Assembly (NCBI GenBank): GCA_014607495.2
Contig: CP053170.1
Coordinates: forward strand, 3,286,001 to 3,350,000
Direction of reading: 5' to 3'
Source: Carposina sasakii
Taxonomy: Eukaryota; Arthropoda; Insecta; Lepidoptera; Carposinidae
DNA: 64,000 bases
The notes under the pieces were generated by a model, which worked only from the letters and a program-made list of their open reading frames with translations, was not told the DNA's origin and ran no database searches. Both the position numbers and the translations under genes were made by a program. Of this stretch, positions 1-27,975 are shown piece by piece; the stretch's first letter is position 1, and each line of letters opens with the position of its first letter.

Positions 1-149
1 ATATAAATACATAGATAAGTATATAAACATCCATGACTCGGAAACAAACATCGATATTCATCACATCAATGTTTGCATCTACCGGGATTCGAACCCAGGA
101 CCTATGGCGTCGCAGGCAGGGCCACTACCAACTACACCAATCGGCCGTC
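1..149 (-). mobile_element. A-family tRNA-derived SINE, cut by window edge
   Basis: Read on the minus strand it begins GACGGCCGATTGG, with pol III A-box-like (TGGTGTAGTTGGTAGTG) and B-box (GGTTCGAATCC) motifs. Same family at 2056-2282, 3335-3540, 15287-15531 and 20787-21020. Confidence 0.8.
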
Positions 150-171
150 AATAAGATGCCGCAATAAGATG

Positions 172-270
172 GTCATATCACCTCCCAGAAACCCTCAATC
201 GCCTCGTACGATACCCACGGGCAGTCAGGGGCGGTACTATTCTACTCTGACGACACCACCCAGCCCACCA
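172..270 (-). mobile_element. Fragment of RTE-tail family (I)
   Basis: Carries the 'CGATACCCACGGGCAG' and 'AAACCCTCAATCGCCTCGTA' segments, seen in the opposite strand at 56840-56870 and other copies. Truncated at both ends. Confidence 0.6.
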
Positions 271-298
271 AAGAGGGTTTTCTGAAACGGCCACATAC

Positions 299-446
299 CT
301 TGGGCTCCTGTATTAGTTTGGGATGATTGTAAAGATTGGAATAGGTTGATAGAATGGACTCGCAGTCCCACTTCTCTTTCTCCTGCACTTCTACCGTCTC
401 CAACTCTTCTTCTGACTCCTCTGACTCTTCTTGGAGTCTCTGTAAT
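299..446 (-). CDS. LTV1: LTV1 coding exon 9 (residues 321-370), last one inside the window
   Basis: Encodes a Glu-rich helix followed by KWDCESILSTYSNLYNHP, highly conserved in the family. The GTATGTGG donor at 298 shows that another coding exon follows to the left of the window. Confidence 0.93.
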
Positions 447-3400
447 CTGTAAATATTAGGAATGCGAAATTAAATATTTAGGTATATCTTTACTTCACTA
501 GAATACATCAGCTGCATCTCCTTCCGTGCATGTCGTAAGAGTCGAGTAAGGAATTTAGGGGCAGCGTTCTCTCAGGCGATGAGACTTGTCATTGATCTTT
601 ATCATTCATTAAAAAGAAACGTTCATAAATTATGGTAATATTATACAGGAATCGTACCAAATTTCGTTTCATTGGAGCGCGATCGCTAGTGCTCCATTCG
701 ATACATAAGATGACAACTTACTTGAGACGAACGCGTAGACACTATTGTATAAACATAGTAGAATTGAAAGATAATTATAAATATAGAGAAATATAGATTG
801 CCTATGTAATTTTCGTGGGTGGTGAGTGCAATGCACCAGCGCTCCTTAGGACGAGCCGCCTCTGTTACCTTCATATCTCTTATTTCTCAAAATATTGAAG
901 GCCGCTAGGGGACACAGGTACATAAGTTAAGTTAATTTTCACTGCACACACCTGGCAATTTCTCTCTCCTTATCCAGGGTATACTTCTTCCCTCTATCCT
1001 CGAACTCCTTGGCAGCCTGTAGTAACATATCATCTGTCTCCGGAAGGTATCCGTCTATCTCTTCTAGATCTAGGGCTCCTAGCTCTGTGTCATCATATTC
1101 GGCGAACATCTAGAAATTACTAAAAATTAGCGAAGGAAACCTCGTTGAGATAAGCTCGCCTTTGTACATCCTCTGTGTAACTATGTTACGTCACTATGTT
1201 GTCCAATGTTTGTGTGTGTAATAAAGGATACGTCATAGAGTCTTATAGGAACAAATATATTCATTTGTTTTGCTACTAAATCGTTGGCCTAACTACGTAG
1301 AAGATATTATAGTGCACAAGTATTATGTACAAACATATGTGCACTCTCTACTCTCGCAGCCCTATGATATGGAAATCCGACCGGCCCCCGGATTACGTAA
1401 AAGCAATAGCAAAGCCGAAACCGCGCGATCGCGATAATCTCGAGTGTGTGCGTGCTTGCGGGGCGTGGGGCGAGGTGAGGGGCGAGGTGCGGGGGGCGGG
1501 AGGACGCCGAGCGCTCGTTGCACGCACGCACACACTCGAGATTATCGCTATCGCTTTGCTTCGGCTTTGCTATTGCTTTTACGTAATCAGGGGGCCGAGA
1601 GAGATTGGACTGGATCAACACTGGACCAACTTGCTTTCCGACGCACAAGCTAAGTGACAGTTTTACAACATTAACAGCCAATTTTAATACTGGAGATCAT
1701 AAAGAATCTCGGATTATTTTTATTCCAAATTTGAAATTTTGTTTGAAAACAACGCAAAATATAATCTGAAATATGCAGAAAATCTGTCATGATCGGTTTT
1801 TGAAATTGGCTGTAAAATATGTAAGTATATACGAGTAACTTCACTGACCTTTTCAAACTTATTATCCAGTAGTGTGAGACCCTCGTTCCTCCTCATCACA
1901 CTGGAGGTCATGGAGTACTGCGAGAATCGAGACTTGGTGTCGTGCTGATCCCAGGATGGCATCTTAGGTCTCCGGTTAGGCTGCAATATATTTTTACTAA
2001 TATTATAAAGCTGAAAGTTTGTTTGTTTGAACGCGCTTATCTTTTTTTTTTTTTTCTACACTCTTCTCAACACATTGACTTAGTCCCACACTAAGATCCC
2101 TAAGGTCTTGTGTCGTGGGTACTAAGCAACGGTATATAAATACATAGATAAGTATATAAACATCCATGACGCGGAAACAAACATCGATATTCATCACATC
2201 AATGTTTGCACCTACCGGGATTCGAACCCAGGACCTATGGCGTCGCAGGCAGGGTCACTACCAACTACACCAATCGGCCGTCGAATATCTCATGAACTAC
2301 TGGTCTGATTTGATTTTTTTTTCAGTGTTTGATAGCTTATTCATTGAGTAAGGCTATATATGACCCCCCCCCGGCTTCGCACAGGTGTAATGCCCTTTCA
2401 CGCGGACGGAGTCGTGGGCTTCGACTAGTAATGTGTATATAGAAGGTGTACATACATGGGCCTATAATATTGCAGTCCACTGCTGGACGTAGGCCTCCTC
2501 CCTCAGGGCATAGGCGTGTTTTTGCTCATAATCACCACGCTGGGCAGGCAGGTTGGTCATTTGACCACATAATAAAACTTTGCATAACGATTGGCTCTTG
2601 TTAAACATATTATGCAAAGAAACTAGTTTCAAAAGCTTAGTTTTCGAGTTATTGCTTATTTCAGTTTTAACTATTTTAATTGGGTTTTGCAGTGAGATAA
2701 AGTATTTATCTATGAGACATACCATAATGAGTCATTTAACTTTATTACCTGTTCTTTACTATCATCATCAGAGTTTGGCTCTGAAGAATCAAATGCCTTC
2801 TCCGAATCATCCTCAGACATGCTCTCTTCATCTTCTTCATCGAAGTCATCATCGCCACCTATTTCAACACAATTGTTTATAATAAGAGTCTTTAATAGTT
2901 TAATTGAGAGTGATTGAATTTTACTAAAGTTATCTGAAGATAGACAATGTTTAAAAATGACAGCAATATGTATGGAATATCTATCATACTTAAGCAATGT
3001 TTAGCTTAAACAATGTTTAAATTCTTTTGTAATAACACTGTACATGAACAATTACGAGCAGTCTAAAGTTTTTTCAATGAGTAGCTAGGAGAATGTAAAT
3101 TAAGGTGGCTTAATTAAAAAGACTATATGCAATGTAAGGTCCAAGAACACAATTATAATGACATACTTACCCTCAGCCATAGCAAGTTCGATAAAGTTGT
3201 CTTCCAGTTGATTCTCTGGGTCGTCGAAATCGAAATCCTCGTCCAATGCTGCTACAACCTCAGGGTCCAAATCCAGGCAGAGCCCTGATAAATTAAATTT
3301 TTTATAATATTCATTATAGTAATATTCACAAACTTCACTTCACATTAACCTAGTCCCACACTAAGATCCCTAAGGTCTTGTGTCGTGGGTACTAAGTAAT

Positions 3401-5647
3401 GGTATATAAATACATAGGTAAGTATAGAAACAACCATGAATCAGAAAAACAAACATCAATATTCATCATATCAATGTTTGCACCTACCGGGATTCGAACC
3501 CAGGACCTATGGCGTCGCAGACTACCTACTAGACCTAGTGTGTTCCGTCAAATAGTTTAGTTAAATGATGGTGCTAGTTGAACTTTGTAGCCTAAATGTT
3601 ATTCTAATGTATTAGCTGGCAAGATTAATAAAAATCTTTCGTTTCATTTGGTAGATTTTGAGTGAGAGAGCAAACATACATAAAAAAACATATATGGTGT
3701 CATTACAAAAGAACGCCTAATGTTAGATTCGTTTTAAATATGACATTTGACAGCATAATGTATAGAATATCCATCAAATTTAGGCAATGTTTCGCTTAAA
3801 TTATGCTTATTTTCTTTTGTAACAACACCGATAAGGTCGAAAATTAGTGATTATCTTTTGACACGAAACTATGTAGGTAAAAAGAAACAACTTTCACTAT
3901 GGGACCAACTCTGAAATATTGAAAAAAAAAAACAGCTGTTCCATACATTTCAGTGCAGTAATTATTCGAGATTGTAGGGAACAGCCGATTTTTTTTTCTT
4001 CAATATTTCTTAAAGTTTACTAAATTTGGATAGACCTTATATACAACCTTTCTTTTCACATCCAAACATAAATCTCACAAACTCTCTCATATGTAATATT
4101 TGCAATAGTTGGCTAAGGAACTCGGGCATTTTCTCAGGCCATAGAATAGAATAGAATAGAATAGAATTTCTTTATTTGCCATTTGCCATAAGCTAGCAAC
4201 TTCTCACTGATAATTAACATCTATCTCTGCTATTCTTAACTAGGCTGTGAGATCTCCTTAAAGATCCTGCAGTTGTGGCTACCCCATTACAATAAAACGT
4301 AAATAAGTATGTTACAATATTAGTTCTAAAACTGGTGTCGCTGACGTTGGCGTGCAGACCGCAAGACTGAAGTGGAACTGGGCCGGACACGTATGTCGAA
4401 TGCACTTAAACAGATGGGCAAAGATAGCCACTTATTGGGTGCCTACAGACGGAAACCGGCATAGGGGAAGACCTAGGAGAAGATGGAGGGACGACCTGGA
4501 TAGGTTTCTGCCGGATTGCGCCACTATAGCAGGAACAAGACAAGTGTGGGCTTAAATGGGGGAGGCCTTTGCCCAGCAGTGGGACACAGCATAGTCTATT
4601 TATAAAAAATGATATTAGTAGGATTTACTATCTACCTTGTGTGGCTTGTTTATTGAGAAGACCAACATTTTCTTCAACTTCTGAAGCAAATACAGAGCTG
4701 GGCAGCTGCAGTGTGTTCTTCACCTCTGTTACTTTGATTTCTGTATCATCCTCTTCCGCTTCCTTTGCTTGCTTCTCTTTTCTTTTGTGAATTGGTTTCT
4801 AAAGCAATTAAGAGATACAGTTGAATAAAGGTATATATTTAAATAATAGACATACAGTTATAGTTTTGGTGCATAAGGTCACTAAACTTTCTTTTTAGCT
4901 AAAAGTTTAAGATGTCCCAACCTATTTGATTGTTTATTTCAGTGGAGGGTCTGCAATGAGAATCCATATAAAAATGAAGGGGTTATAATACTGGTTATAA
5001 TAAAAGTCTAAACATATGTTGATGAAATCACTTATTAAATGATCTGAGTAGTTTTTCCATGCATGGAATGAGCTAGAAATCTTACCGGCTGCACAACCAT
5101 GGTGACTTCCCGTGTATCTTTGAGATGTTGCAAGTAGTTATAATCATCATCAAAATAGATGCCATATTTCTGCTGTTCTTCTCTACGCTGCTCATTGGTC
5201 AACTCCTGAAAGATTCATGGTTATCTTTATTTCAGAGTGTGTCAATTACAATAAAATACCATGCAACTGTAGTATAGACATTACTCAATAAAGTAGGAAG
5301 GGAAATCAAATTTTCTGGTTATGTAATATTAGGTAGGTATTAACAACACAAAATGATTGTAAGTATGTTAAGATAAAGGTTGTGAGGTTATGTTGAACGT
5401 ACCTGCTTCTCACTCTTAGAAGAAGATGGTACATTTGCGTTTACAGGCACAAGGACACGCTGGGGAGCTGTCTCATCTGCAGCTAAAGGATCTCTTTGCG
5501 AACGGTGCACCAAATTAAAGGTAACTGCCTTCTTGCGATCGATGAACTTCTTCTTAGTTTTCGGCTAAAATAATGGGTTTGTTAGAATATCTCTGTTAGA
5601 ATCAATAATTAACTACACCAATGAATAAAATTTGATGGGTTTACCAT
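299..5647 (-). CDS. LTV1: LTV1 ribosome biogenesis factor, 3'-truncated by window edge
   Basis: LTV1 is a conserved factor for assembly and nuclear export of the 40S subunit. Nine coding exons join in phase, read from high to low coordinates: 5647-5645, 5564-5403, 5205-5086, 4798-4636, 3284-3171, 2858-2749, 1980-1849, 1109-952, 446-299, giving 1110 nt or 370 residues. Seen in the sequence: basic N-terminus ending VHRSQRDPLAADE (about residues 20-33), KYGIYFDDDYNYLQHL (68-83), LPSSVFASEVEENVGLLNK (127-145), an acidic stretch (about 187-224), the MxxEYDDxELGALD block (269-282) and KWDCESILSTYSNLYNHP (346-363), all family hallmarks. Every intron has GT/AG borders. The last exon ends at a GT donor (298-297), so the C-terminal exon(s), about 100 residues in relatives, lie outside the window. 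The start codon alone forms the first coding exon. It is divergent from IARS2. Confidence 0.95.
500..610 (+). repeat. H-family repeat fragment
   Basis: Contains 'AGAATACATCAGCTGCATCT' and 'CATGTCGTAAGAGTC'. Related copies at 13020-13170, 16060-16300 (minus), 22970-23010, 50035-50150, 51230-51420 (minus) and 56265-56430. Confidence 0.65.
952..1109 (-). CDS. LTV1: LTV1 coding exon 8 (residues 269-321)
   Basis: Starts MFAEYDDTELGALDLEEIDG, the conserved 'EYDD-x-E-GALD' block. Ends in phase 2 before a GTGTGTG donor. Confidence 0.93.
1385..1594. mobile_element. D-family palindromic MITE (copy 1)
   Basis: Long terminal inverted repeats: CCCC-GATTACGTAAAAGC at the left, the complement GCTTTTACGTAATC-GGGG at the right, with GCAAAGC and ATCGCGATAATCTCGAG arms around a GC-rich loop. 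Lies in LTV1 intron 7. Other copies at 22371-22558, 24020-24128 and 24839-25018. Confidence 0.75.
1849..1980 (-). CDS. LTV1: LTV1 coding exon 7 (residues 225-268)
   Basis: Encodes the conserved TKSRFSQYSMTSSVMRRNEG block, in which the family has its SxxSMTSS motif. Phase 0 at both ends. Donor GTCAGTG at 1848. Confidence 0.93.
1990..2435 (+). mobile_element. G-family Helitron-like element interrupted by a SINE
   Basis: The left part (1990-2055) has 'GTTTGTTTGAACGCGCT'. The right part (2283-2435) has 'CACGCGGACGGAGTCGTGGG' and ends CGACTAGT. The uninterrupted homologue is at 18150-18332. The CTAGT end fits the CTRR 3' end of Helitrons; no helicase is present. Confidence 0.65.
2056..2282 (-). 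mobile_element. A-family tRNA-derived SINE nested in a G-family element
   Basis: Full tRNA-like head at the right and the 'AAGACCTTAGGGATCTTAGT' body at the left. Flanked by short ATCT repeats. Confidence 0.82.
2462..2540 (-). mobile_element. RTE-tail family (I) 3' fragment
   Basis: Minus strand reads 'GGCCTACGTCCAGCAGTGGA' then CTGCAATA, the conserved 3' end of this family. Confidence 0.7.
2749..2858 (-). CDS. LTV1: LTV1 coding exon 6, acidic segment
   Basis: Encodes an Asp/Glu/Ser-rich low-complexity stretch of about 36 residues, typical of the middle of LTV1. Donor GTAATA at 2748. Confidence 0.9.
3171..3284 (-). CDS. LTV1: LTV1 coding exon 5 (residues 150-188)
   Basis: Encodes LDLDPEVVAALDEDFDFDDP and the following acidic segment. 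Phase 1 in, phase 1 out. Confidence 0.93.
3335..3540 (-). mobile_element. A-family tRNA-derived SINE with damaged head
   Basis: Body and B box are intact (GGGATTCGAACCCAGGACC). The A-box part has lost several bases compared with the other copies. In LTV1 intron 4. Confidence 0.75.
3833..4050. mobile_element. N-family palindromic MITE
   Basis: Arms contain 'CGAAACTATGTAGGTAAAAA' and 'TTGAAAAAAAA...CAGCTGTTCCATACA', repeated inverted within the unit. A second copy is at 45390-45675. Confidence 0.65.
4140..4600 (+). mobile_element. RTE-clade LINE 3' fragment next to a LINE-type microsatellite tail
   Basis: 4140-4168 is a run of (AATAG)n followed by TTTCTTTATTTGCC, a microsatellite-type LINE tail. 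4352-4600 encodes LKWNWAGHVCR...RHRGRPRRRWRDDLDRF, the C-terminal block of RTE-type ORF2, then a stop and GGAGGCCTTTGCCCAGCAGT. Lies in LTV1 intron 3. Confidence 0.75.
4636..4798 (-). CDS. LTV1: LTV1 coding exon 4 (residues 96-150)
   Basis: Lysine-rich start, then LPSSVFASEVEENVGLLNK. It ends in phase 1, matched by the next exon. Confidence 0.93.
5086..5205 (-). CDS. LTV1: LTV1 coding exon 3 (residues 56-95)
   Basis: Forty codons, phase 0 at both ends. It contains the FDDDYNYLQHL motif. Acceptor CAG at 5208-5206, donor GTAAG at 5085. Confidence 0.94.
5403..5564 (-). CDS. LTV1: LTV1 coding exon 2 (residues 2-55)
   Basis: Phase 0 at both ends. It carries the basic N-terminal block and the RSQRDPLAADE signature. 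The preceding exon contributes only ATG (5647-5645), followed directly by a GTAAAC donor. Confidence 0.94.
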
Positions 5648-6556
5648 TGTAAATAGCTCTTAGTATTGCAAAATTATTGAAATCAAAACAAAGATCCACG
5701 AAACATGTGTTGTTTTTTGAAACGTCAAAAGGAAAGACGGAATGCGTTCAAAAATAATGTTAGTGATATAAACTGTAGAACTAACAACGTTTAATAAAAG
5801 GTGTCTTTCTTTTATGGACGAGTCATATCATAATATTTGGGTTTATATAAATTATTATATTTCTGGCCATTTTAACTATTATTTAATTTTTATCTTGGTG
5901 CATGGGTTTAAAAAAATCCTTGTGTTAAAAGTTAACCAGAGGTTATGCTCATTAAGTTTTAGAACGTACTTCTAGTGATGTGCAACGAAAAGTCTGCAAA
6001 TAATCGATTATTTTAGAAAGTTAGTAACTAAAATCGAGTAGATTTCATTGTAGCCAACTTGAGAAAACTAACTAACCGAAAAGCTGTCAATGTCATGAAA
6101 AAACAGATTCGGCGGGAAAAGCAAAGGGAAAAGCTGGAAGGGAGCGGGTGTAATATTCTTGTGAAAATCAAAATTTATTTGTAAATGGCTTGCATGTGTC
6201 CGTAAAGTGATGTTTTTTGGTAGATAAGTAATATTTTGTTTACTTGTTATGTGAATCTAGTGCGTGTGCATGGTTTTATATTCAGGTAAGCTGAATAAAA
6301 CTTTAGTCGGAATACGATCTCTTCATGGGCTCATGTAAGTTGTTTCTGCAATTATTTTTGATTTTTACTAATTTTAAACTCGTTCTTGAGGATTTTTCCG
6401 ACGTTTCCACTCATCATCATTGTCATTCATCATAAATTCAGAATACATTTTACTAAACAATGATTAGGCTGTATGGGCTTAGTTCCCCTTGCCTTTCCTT
6501 CGGGGATAAACTAAAAACAAAACAAAAAAAAAAAAACAAACAACATAACCTTAAAA
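5648..6556. promoter_or_regulatory. Head-to-head intergenic region of LTV1 and IARS2; candidate bidirectional promoter
   Basis: 909 bp separate the two divergent start codons. The half next to LTV1 (5648 to about 6105) shows no repeat that I recognise. The half next to IARS2 is occupied by a K-family element (about 6110-6535), also found at 21535-21945 and 30935-31150, whose A-rich tail ends about 20 bp before the IARS2 ATG. No TATA box or initiator can be assigned with confidence. Promoter function is inferred from gene layout only. Confidence 0.5.
6110..6535 (+). mobile_element. K-family retroelement copy abutting the IARS2 start codon
   Basis: Matches 21535-21945 over about 400 bp ('GGCTTGCATGTGTCCGTAAA', 'GGAATACGATCTCTTCATGG') and 30935-31150 over its 3' half. 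It ends in 'ATAAACTAAAAACAAAACAA', an A-rich tail like that of a retroposon. Confidence 0.75.
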
Positions 6557-23936
<17,380 letters not shown>

Positions 23937-24019
23937 AAAGGACTTGACTTTGATATCTCTTTTAAAATTCACGGGTCTACGCAGGCCGAAAGGCTGTTTA
24001 CTTGCAAAGCAGTGGCGAC

Positions 24020-24128
24020 AGTGACAGTTGTACAATATTCGCGTTGAAATGTGAAATTCCTTTGATATTGCCGTTACGAATTTTACAAGCAATCAACCAT
24101 AACAATTTTCGCTATCGCATTGCAAAGT
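24020..24128. mobile_element. D-family MITE fragment
   Basis: 'TTGTACAATATTCGCGTTGA' and 'AATTTTCGCTATCGCATTGC' match 22371-22558. Begins less than 100 bp after the IARS2 stop. Confidence 0.6.
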
Positions 24129-24385
24129 CAAACCCTTCGATTTAACGGACGAGGCTCTGACGTTAAAAGTTTATAGTATGTGCTGTTTTTAAAATGACTC
24201 GTTAACATTTCCCATTGGATTAGTTACCAGTAGCTTTATTGTTATATTTGTGCCCGAAAACCGGCGGTAGGCTCACCACTTACCACGTGAGACTTAATAG
24301 GCTGACTGGTGAAAAGTGGGTGTATGAATTCACTTCTACCCAACCTCTTTGGGGAATAATGGGCGTGGCTATATGCATGTATGTA

Positions 24386-24766
24386 TACAGGGTGTTTTTT
24401 TGTGGCCGCCTTTAACGAAGGGTGCGTATTCTATACATGAAATAAAGTAAGTTTATGCCAAAAAAATGCTGGGATTTTTTTTTTATTTTTTTTTTTTTAT
24501 TCCTTGATCTTGCGAAATTTATAGTGTCTAGTGTTTATGTTAGTTTTTTTATAGACAGATATTAATTATTTTTCGTGAAAAAATCCTGCTACGCGCGTCT
24601 ATGTGCATTTATGTAGAAAAACGCAGTCTATTTACTCAACTTTGGACCCTAATATTTTGGAAACCAGACACTACCCAGGTATGCTTCCATGGAGAAAAAT
24701 GATCGTGATGATGAGGAGATTCCGTAGTTTTCGGGAACGTTGACGACCAAAAATCACCCTGTATAT
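24386..24766 (+). mobile_element. E-family TA-flanked MITE (copy 2, best preserved)
   Basis: TACAGGGTGTTTTTTTGTGG at the left, AAAATCACCCTGTATA at the right, TA at both outer edges. Confidence 0.75.
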
Positions 24767-24838
24767 GCATCTCTTTTGCTAGTTAGGTTATCTAAATACT
24801 GTAATATTAGGGCCGGTCCTCAGAAAGACGTGGATCAA

Positions 24839-25018
24839 CCCCCTTATTACCTAACTAGCGAAAGCAAAGCGACAGCGAAAATTGTACAAAAATCGCTGAT
24901 TGCTTGTAAAATTCGTATTACGTAAAACTAATTTCAAAGGAACTTTAACATTTTAACGAATGTACAATTTTCACTATCGCTTTGCTTCGGCTTTGCTATT
25001 GCTTTTACGTAATCAGGG
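24839..25018. mobile_element. D-family palindromic MITE (copy 4)
   Basis: CCCCCTTATTACCTAACTAG at the left, GCTTTTACGTAATCAGGG at the right. Confidence 0.75.
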
Positions 25019-25279
25019 CGCGGGCCGTAGCAAAGATGTAGAGGCCCTTTTACCATTACCGAGCGCACAATATGATACAGATAGAGGCAAACTTTATTAA
25101 CTTTGACCTTGAATGCGCAGAAACAAAATATAAGGTCTATTTGGTGGTAAGATGCGGGCGCGGAGGCGGGGAAGCGCATGATTGGTTGAGCGCAGAGCTA
25201 TGTCGTGCGATGGAAAACTAAGATTATGGGCTATGTGGTTGACGTTTGGATGGCTGGATAATTGCTTTTTTATTATTAA

Positions 25280-25563
25280 TTAGTGGACGCGCGCGACTCC
25301 GTCCGCGTGGACTACAGAAAAAACAAAATGTCGAAATTATCCGGGATAAAAAGTAGCCTATATGTTAAGTGGGACCTGTCACAATATATTCCTGAAAACT
25401 GCATCGAAATTGGTTCAGCCGTTTCTGAGATTAGCGTGCACAAACAAACAAAAATTCCAAAAATCATTCTTTTGGGTACTATTGCGTTGATAAAGGTCTC
25501 CTATAATATTTTTTCTCATATATCTTCCATGTACAGACAGCAATCCGTTACATTTTTATTATA
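25280..25563 (+). mobile_element. F-family repeat (copy 2)
   Basis: Same blocks as 18788-19111. Internally lacks the second 'CCCGGGATAAAAAG' unit. Confidence 0.7.
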
Positions 25564-25852
25564 TGTACATTGCATTACCGCAGATAAGTCTAGGTATGCT
25601 ACTCTGATATAGGTATAAGCTATATAACTAGCCAAGTTTCATCAAAACCAGTACAGAAGTGTTTGTATAATGCATTTAGTTTTTGAGAATGCGTAGATTT
25701 TGTATGCTTCTGTTGTACGAAAAATAACAAAACGTATTTTGATGAAACTTGTCACAGTTTTATGTACAAGATGTTATTATTTATTAAAAAGGTAGGTATG
25801 TGATTAAGTATTGATAAAACTGTTACTTTAACTATTGTTTTTTATTTACATA

Positions 25853-26351
25853 TTTTATAAAATTATTAATAAAGAAATGGAAAAAATTCCTCACCCGGGT
25901 GCTCTAACCACTAAGCACCGGGTCAATTACTCGGATGACGAATTTTACCATCTCTTTTCTAAATTACATATTGGCAACGTTATTTTTCATCCCGATAGCT
26001 GTACACTAGCCAAATCTCGGCAAACAAAGCTGAATCCCTCAGCACAATGTTTAAAGATGAAACGATCAACCATATCCTAACGGATTATATTAATGGAGAA
26101 GTGTTTTTATAAATTTATCTCAGTCAAGATATTATATATTATAAAATTATTAATAAAGAAATGGAAAAAATTCCTCACCCGGGTGGGAATCGAACCCACG
26201 ACCCCTGCATTCCGCGTGTCAGTGCTCTAATCACTAAGCACTGACACGCGGAATGCAGGGGTCGTGGGTTCGATTTCTTTATTAATAATTTTATAATATA
26301 TAATATCTTGACTAAGATAAATTTATAAAAACACTTCTCCATTAATATAAT
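25853..26351. mobile_element. B-family tRNA-derived elements with a 268-bp palindrome
   Basis: 25853-25915 is a partial copy. 26084-26351 reads the same on both strands over nearly its whole length: ATTATATTAATGGAGAAG at one end and CTTCTCCATTAATATAAT at the other, with tRNA-like GGGAATCGAACCCACGACC halves meeting around TCTAATCACTA. Confidence 0.82.
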
Positions 26352-26379
26352 TGACATATTTGTAAGAAAGCACTTAAAT

Positions 26380-26525
26380 ATGGCGCCCTCCGGCCAGATG
26401 GACTGATGACTTAAAGAGGACGGCTGGTAGTGACTGGATGGCAAAAACGAGAGATCGAGCCATGTGGCGTGCACTGGGGGATGCCTACGTCCAGCAGTGG
26501 ACTGCAATAGGCTGAAGACGACGAC
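26380..26525 (+). mobile_element. RTE-clade LINE 3' fragment with (GAC)n tail
   Basis: 'GATGCCTACGTCCAGCAGTG' and GACTGCAATAGGCTGAAGACGACGACGAC. Confidence 0.68.
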
Positions 26526-27253
26526 GACTTAAATATGGCGGCTAACATTAGTGTTAACATTTTATTAAAAAATACGAAATCATTGCAACTGGCAAACAAA
26601 TAATATTCACTAGTACCTAAATATAACTAACTGAGACGCTTGCTTGTAATTTTATCCGCGATATTGTGAAGCCTAAGTTTTATTCGATTTTATTATGTAA
26701 TTAAATAAGGTACCTACACATACAAGTAGTAGTATTTCGGAAGTTTTTGCACGAACATTTATTTTCCTTACAAAGATTCATTTTCGTACGTAACCTGACA
26801 GATTCCAATCGACGCTGGGACTAAACAATAGCATTAATCTTAATACTTTCAACTGTTTTGAGATTCAAAATTTAAACACATTCGAATATAGAACAGTTCC
26901 AAATTCAAAATTGCCGGGAAATATGGAAACGACAGAACTTAAAAGGCATGCCTCGTACATACATATTATAATCACGCCTTTATCCCTTACGGGGTAGGCA
27001 GAGCACCAAGGGCCGAACATGGTGCCACTTCTGACCAATTTTGAGGGGATAGTTGAGATGTAGTACAAGTTTTTTTTTCAATGTCAGCCCATCGCCTACA
27101 AAACACCAAGACCCTCTTGTCCCTTTACTGACTTGTATGTACAGTATGGCCGGGAAGAGAAGCAGCTGTAGTATTATACGTTTTTTTTTTCACTCCCAGA
27201 GCAGCATAGAAGAATAGACTCCTTATGGGTGGTATTATATAAAGAGTTAATAG

Positions 27254-27438
27254 GGTAGATTCCGGCAGTCGCACCTAAACCTAAACCTAATCTTAGTCAG
27301 GTCTAACCTAAACTTAGTCCTACCTGACCTTAAGGACCGAGAGATATCGCTCTCGGTCCTTCACATAAATGGCTGAGAGAGAAAAGGACAGTTAGGACTA
27401 ATTTTATGTTTAGGTAAGTGTGACTGCCGTAATCGACC
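27254..27438. mobile_element. Palindromic MITE
   Basis: Left GGTAGATTCCGGCAGTCGCA, right complement TGACTGCCGTAATCGACC. The centre holds GGACCGAGAGATATCGCTCTCGGTCC, a perfect hairpin when read in two halves. Confidence 0.65.
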
Positions 27439-27829
27439 ATAACGTATCCACTTATTTCTACATCGACAGGGTTAAAGGTCTTCAACTAAAATACACATTT
27501 TGACATCATTTTGGACTTTGACCGTTAGTTACGAAACTTACAACGTCTAACTTGTCTAGGCGCATTAGACAAAAGAACTAAGAAAGGTCATTTGATGAAA
27601 TTCATAATTAATACCTGAGTAGGTAGGTATACCTACTTAGGGTTATCATATTGATCTTACACATACCTACTGACCCGTAATTTCGCTATTTATATAGACA
27701 AATAAAAAGTAAAATGTAATGAATTTGAAGTAAATTAGATGAACATTTTTTTTCATACAAATTCAGCCCCTATTTTTTTTAAATCCCTACTCAGTTAACC
27801 TATAAGTACTTACGTCACAAAATGAAGCA

Positions 27830-27975
27830 ATATTGTCACTTAGCTCATGCCTCGGGAAGCACGTAAAGTCGTTGGTCCTTTCCCACTGATCTCTCCGGTC
27901 GTGTCGGATTTCCGTTCCATCGGACTATGGGAGTGAGGGAATAGAATGCATCTGTGTTTGCGCACACACTTGCGA
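27830..27975 (+). mobile_element. L-family SINE fragment
   Basis: 'GTCACTTAGCTCATGCCTCG' to 'ATCTGTGTTTGCGCACACAC', as in 17300-17440. Confidence 0.6.

Noticed and set aside
2166..2351. Small open frame starting MTRKQTSIFITSMFAPTGIR
   Set aside because: It is a translation of the A-family SINE; the same peptide recurs in other copies such as 15206-15403.
26870..27070. 67-codon minus-strand frame
   Set aside because: No domain, and sequence composition like the surrounding intergenic DNA.
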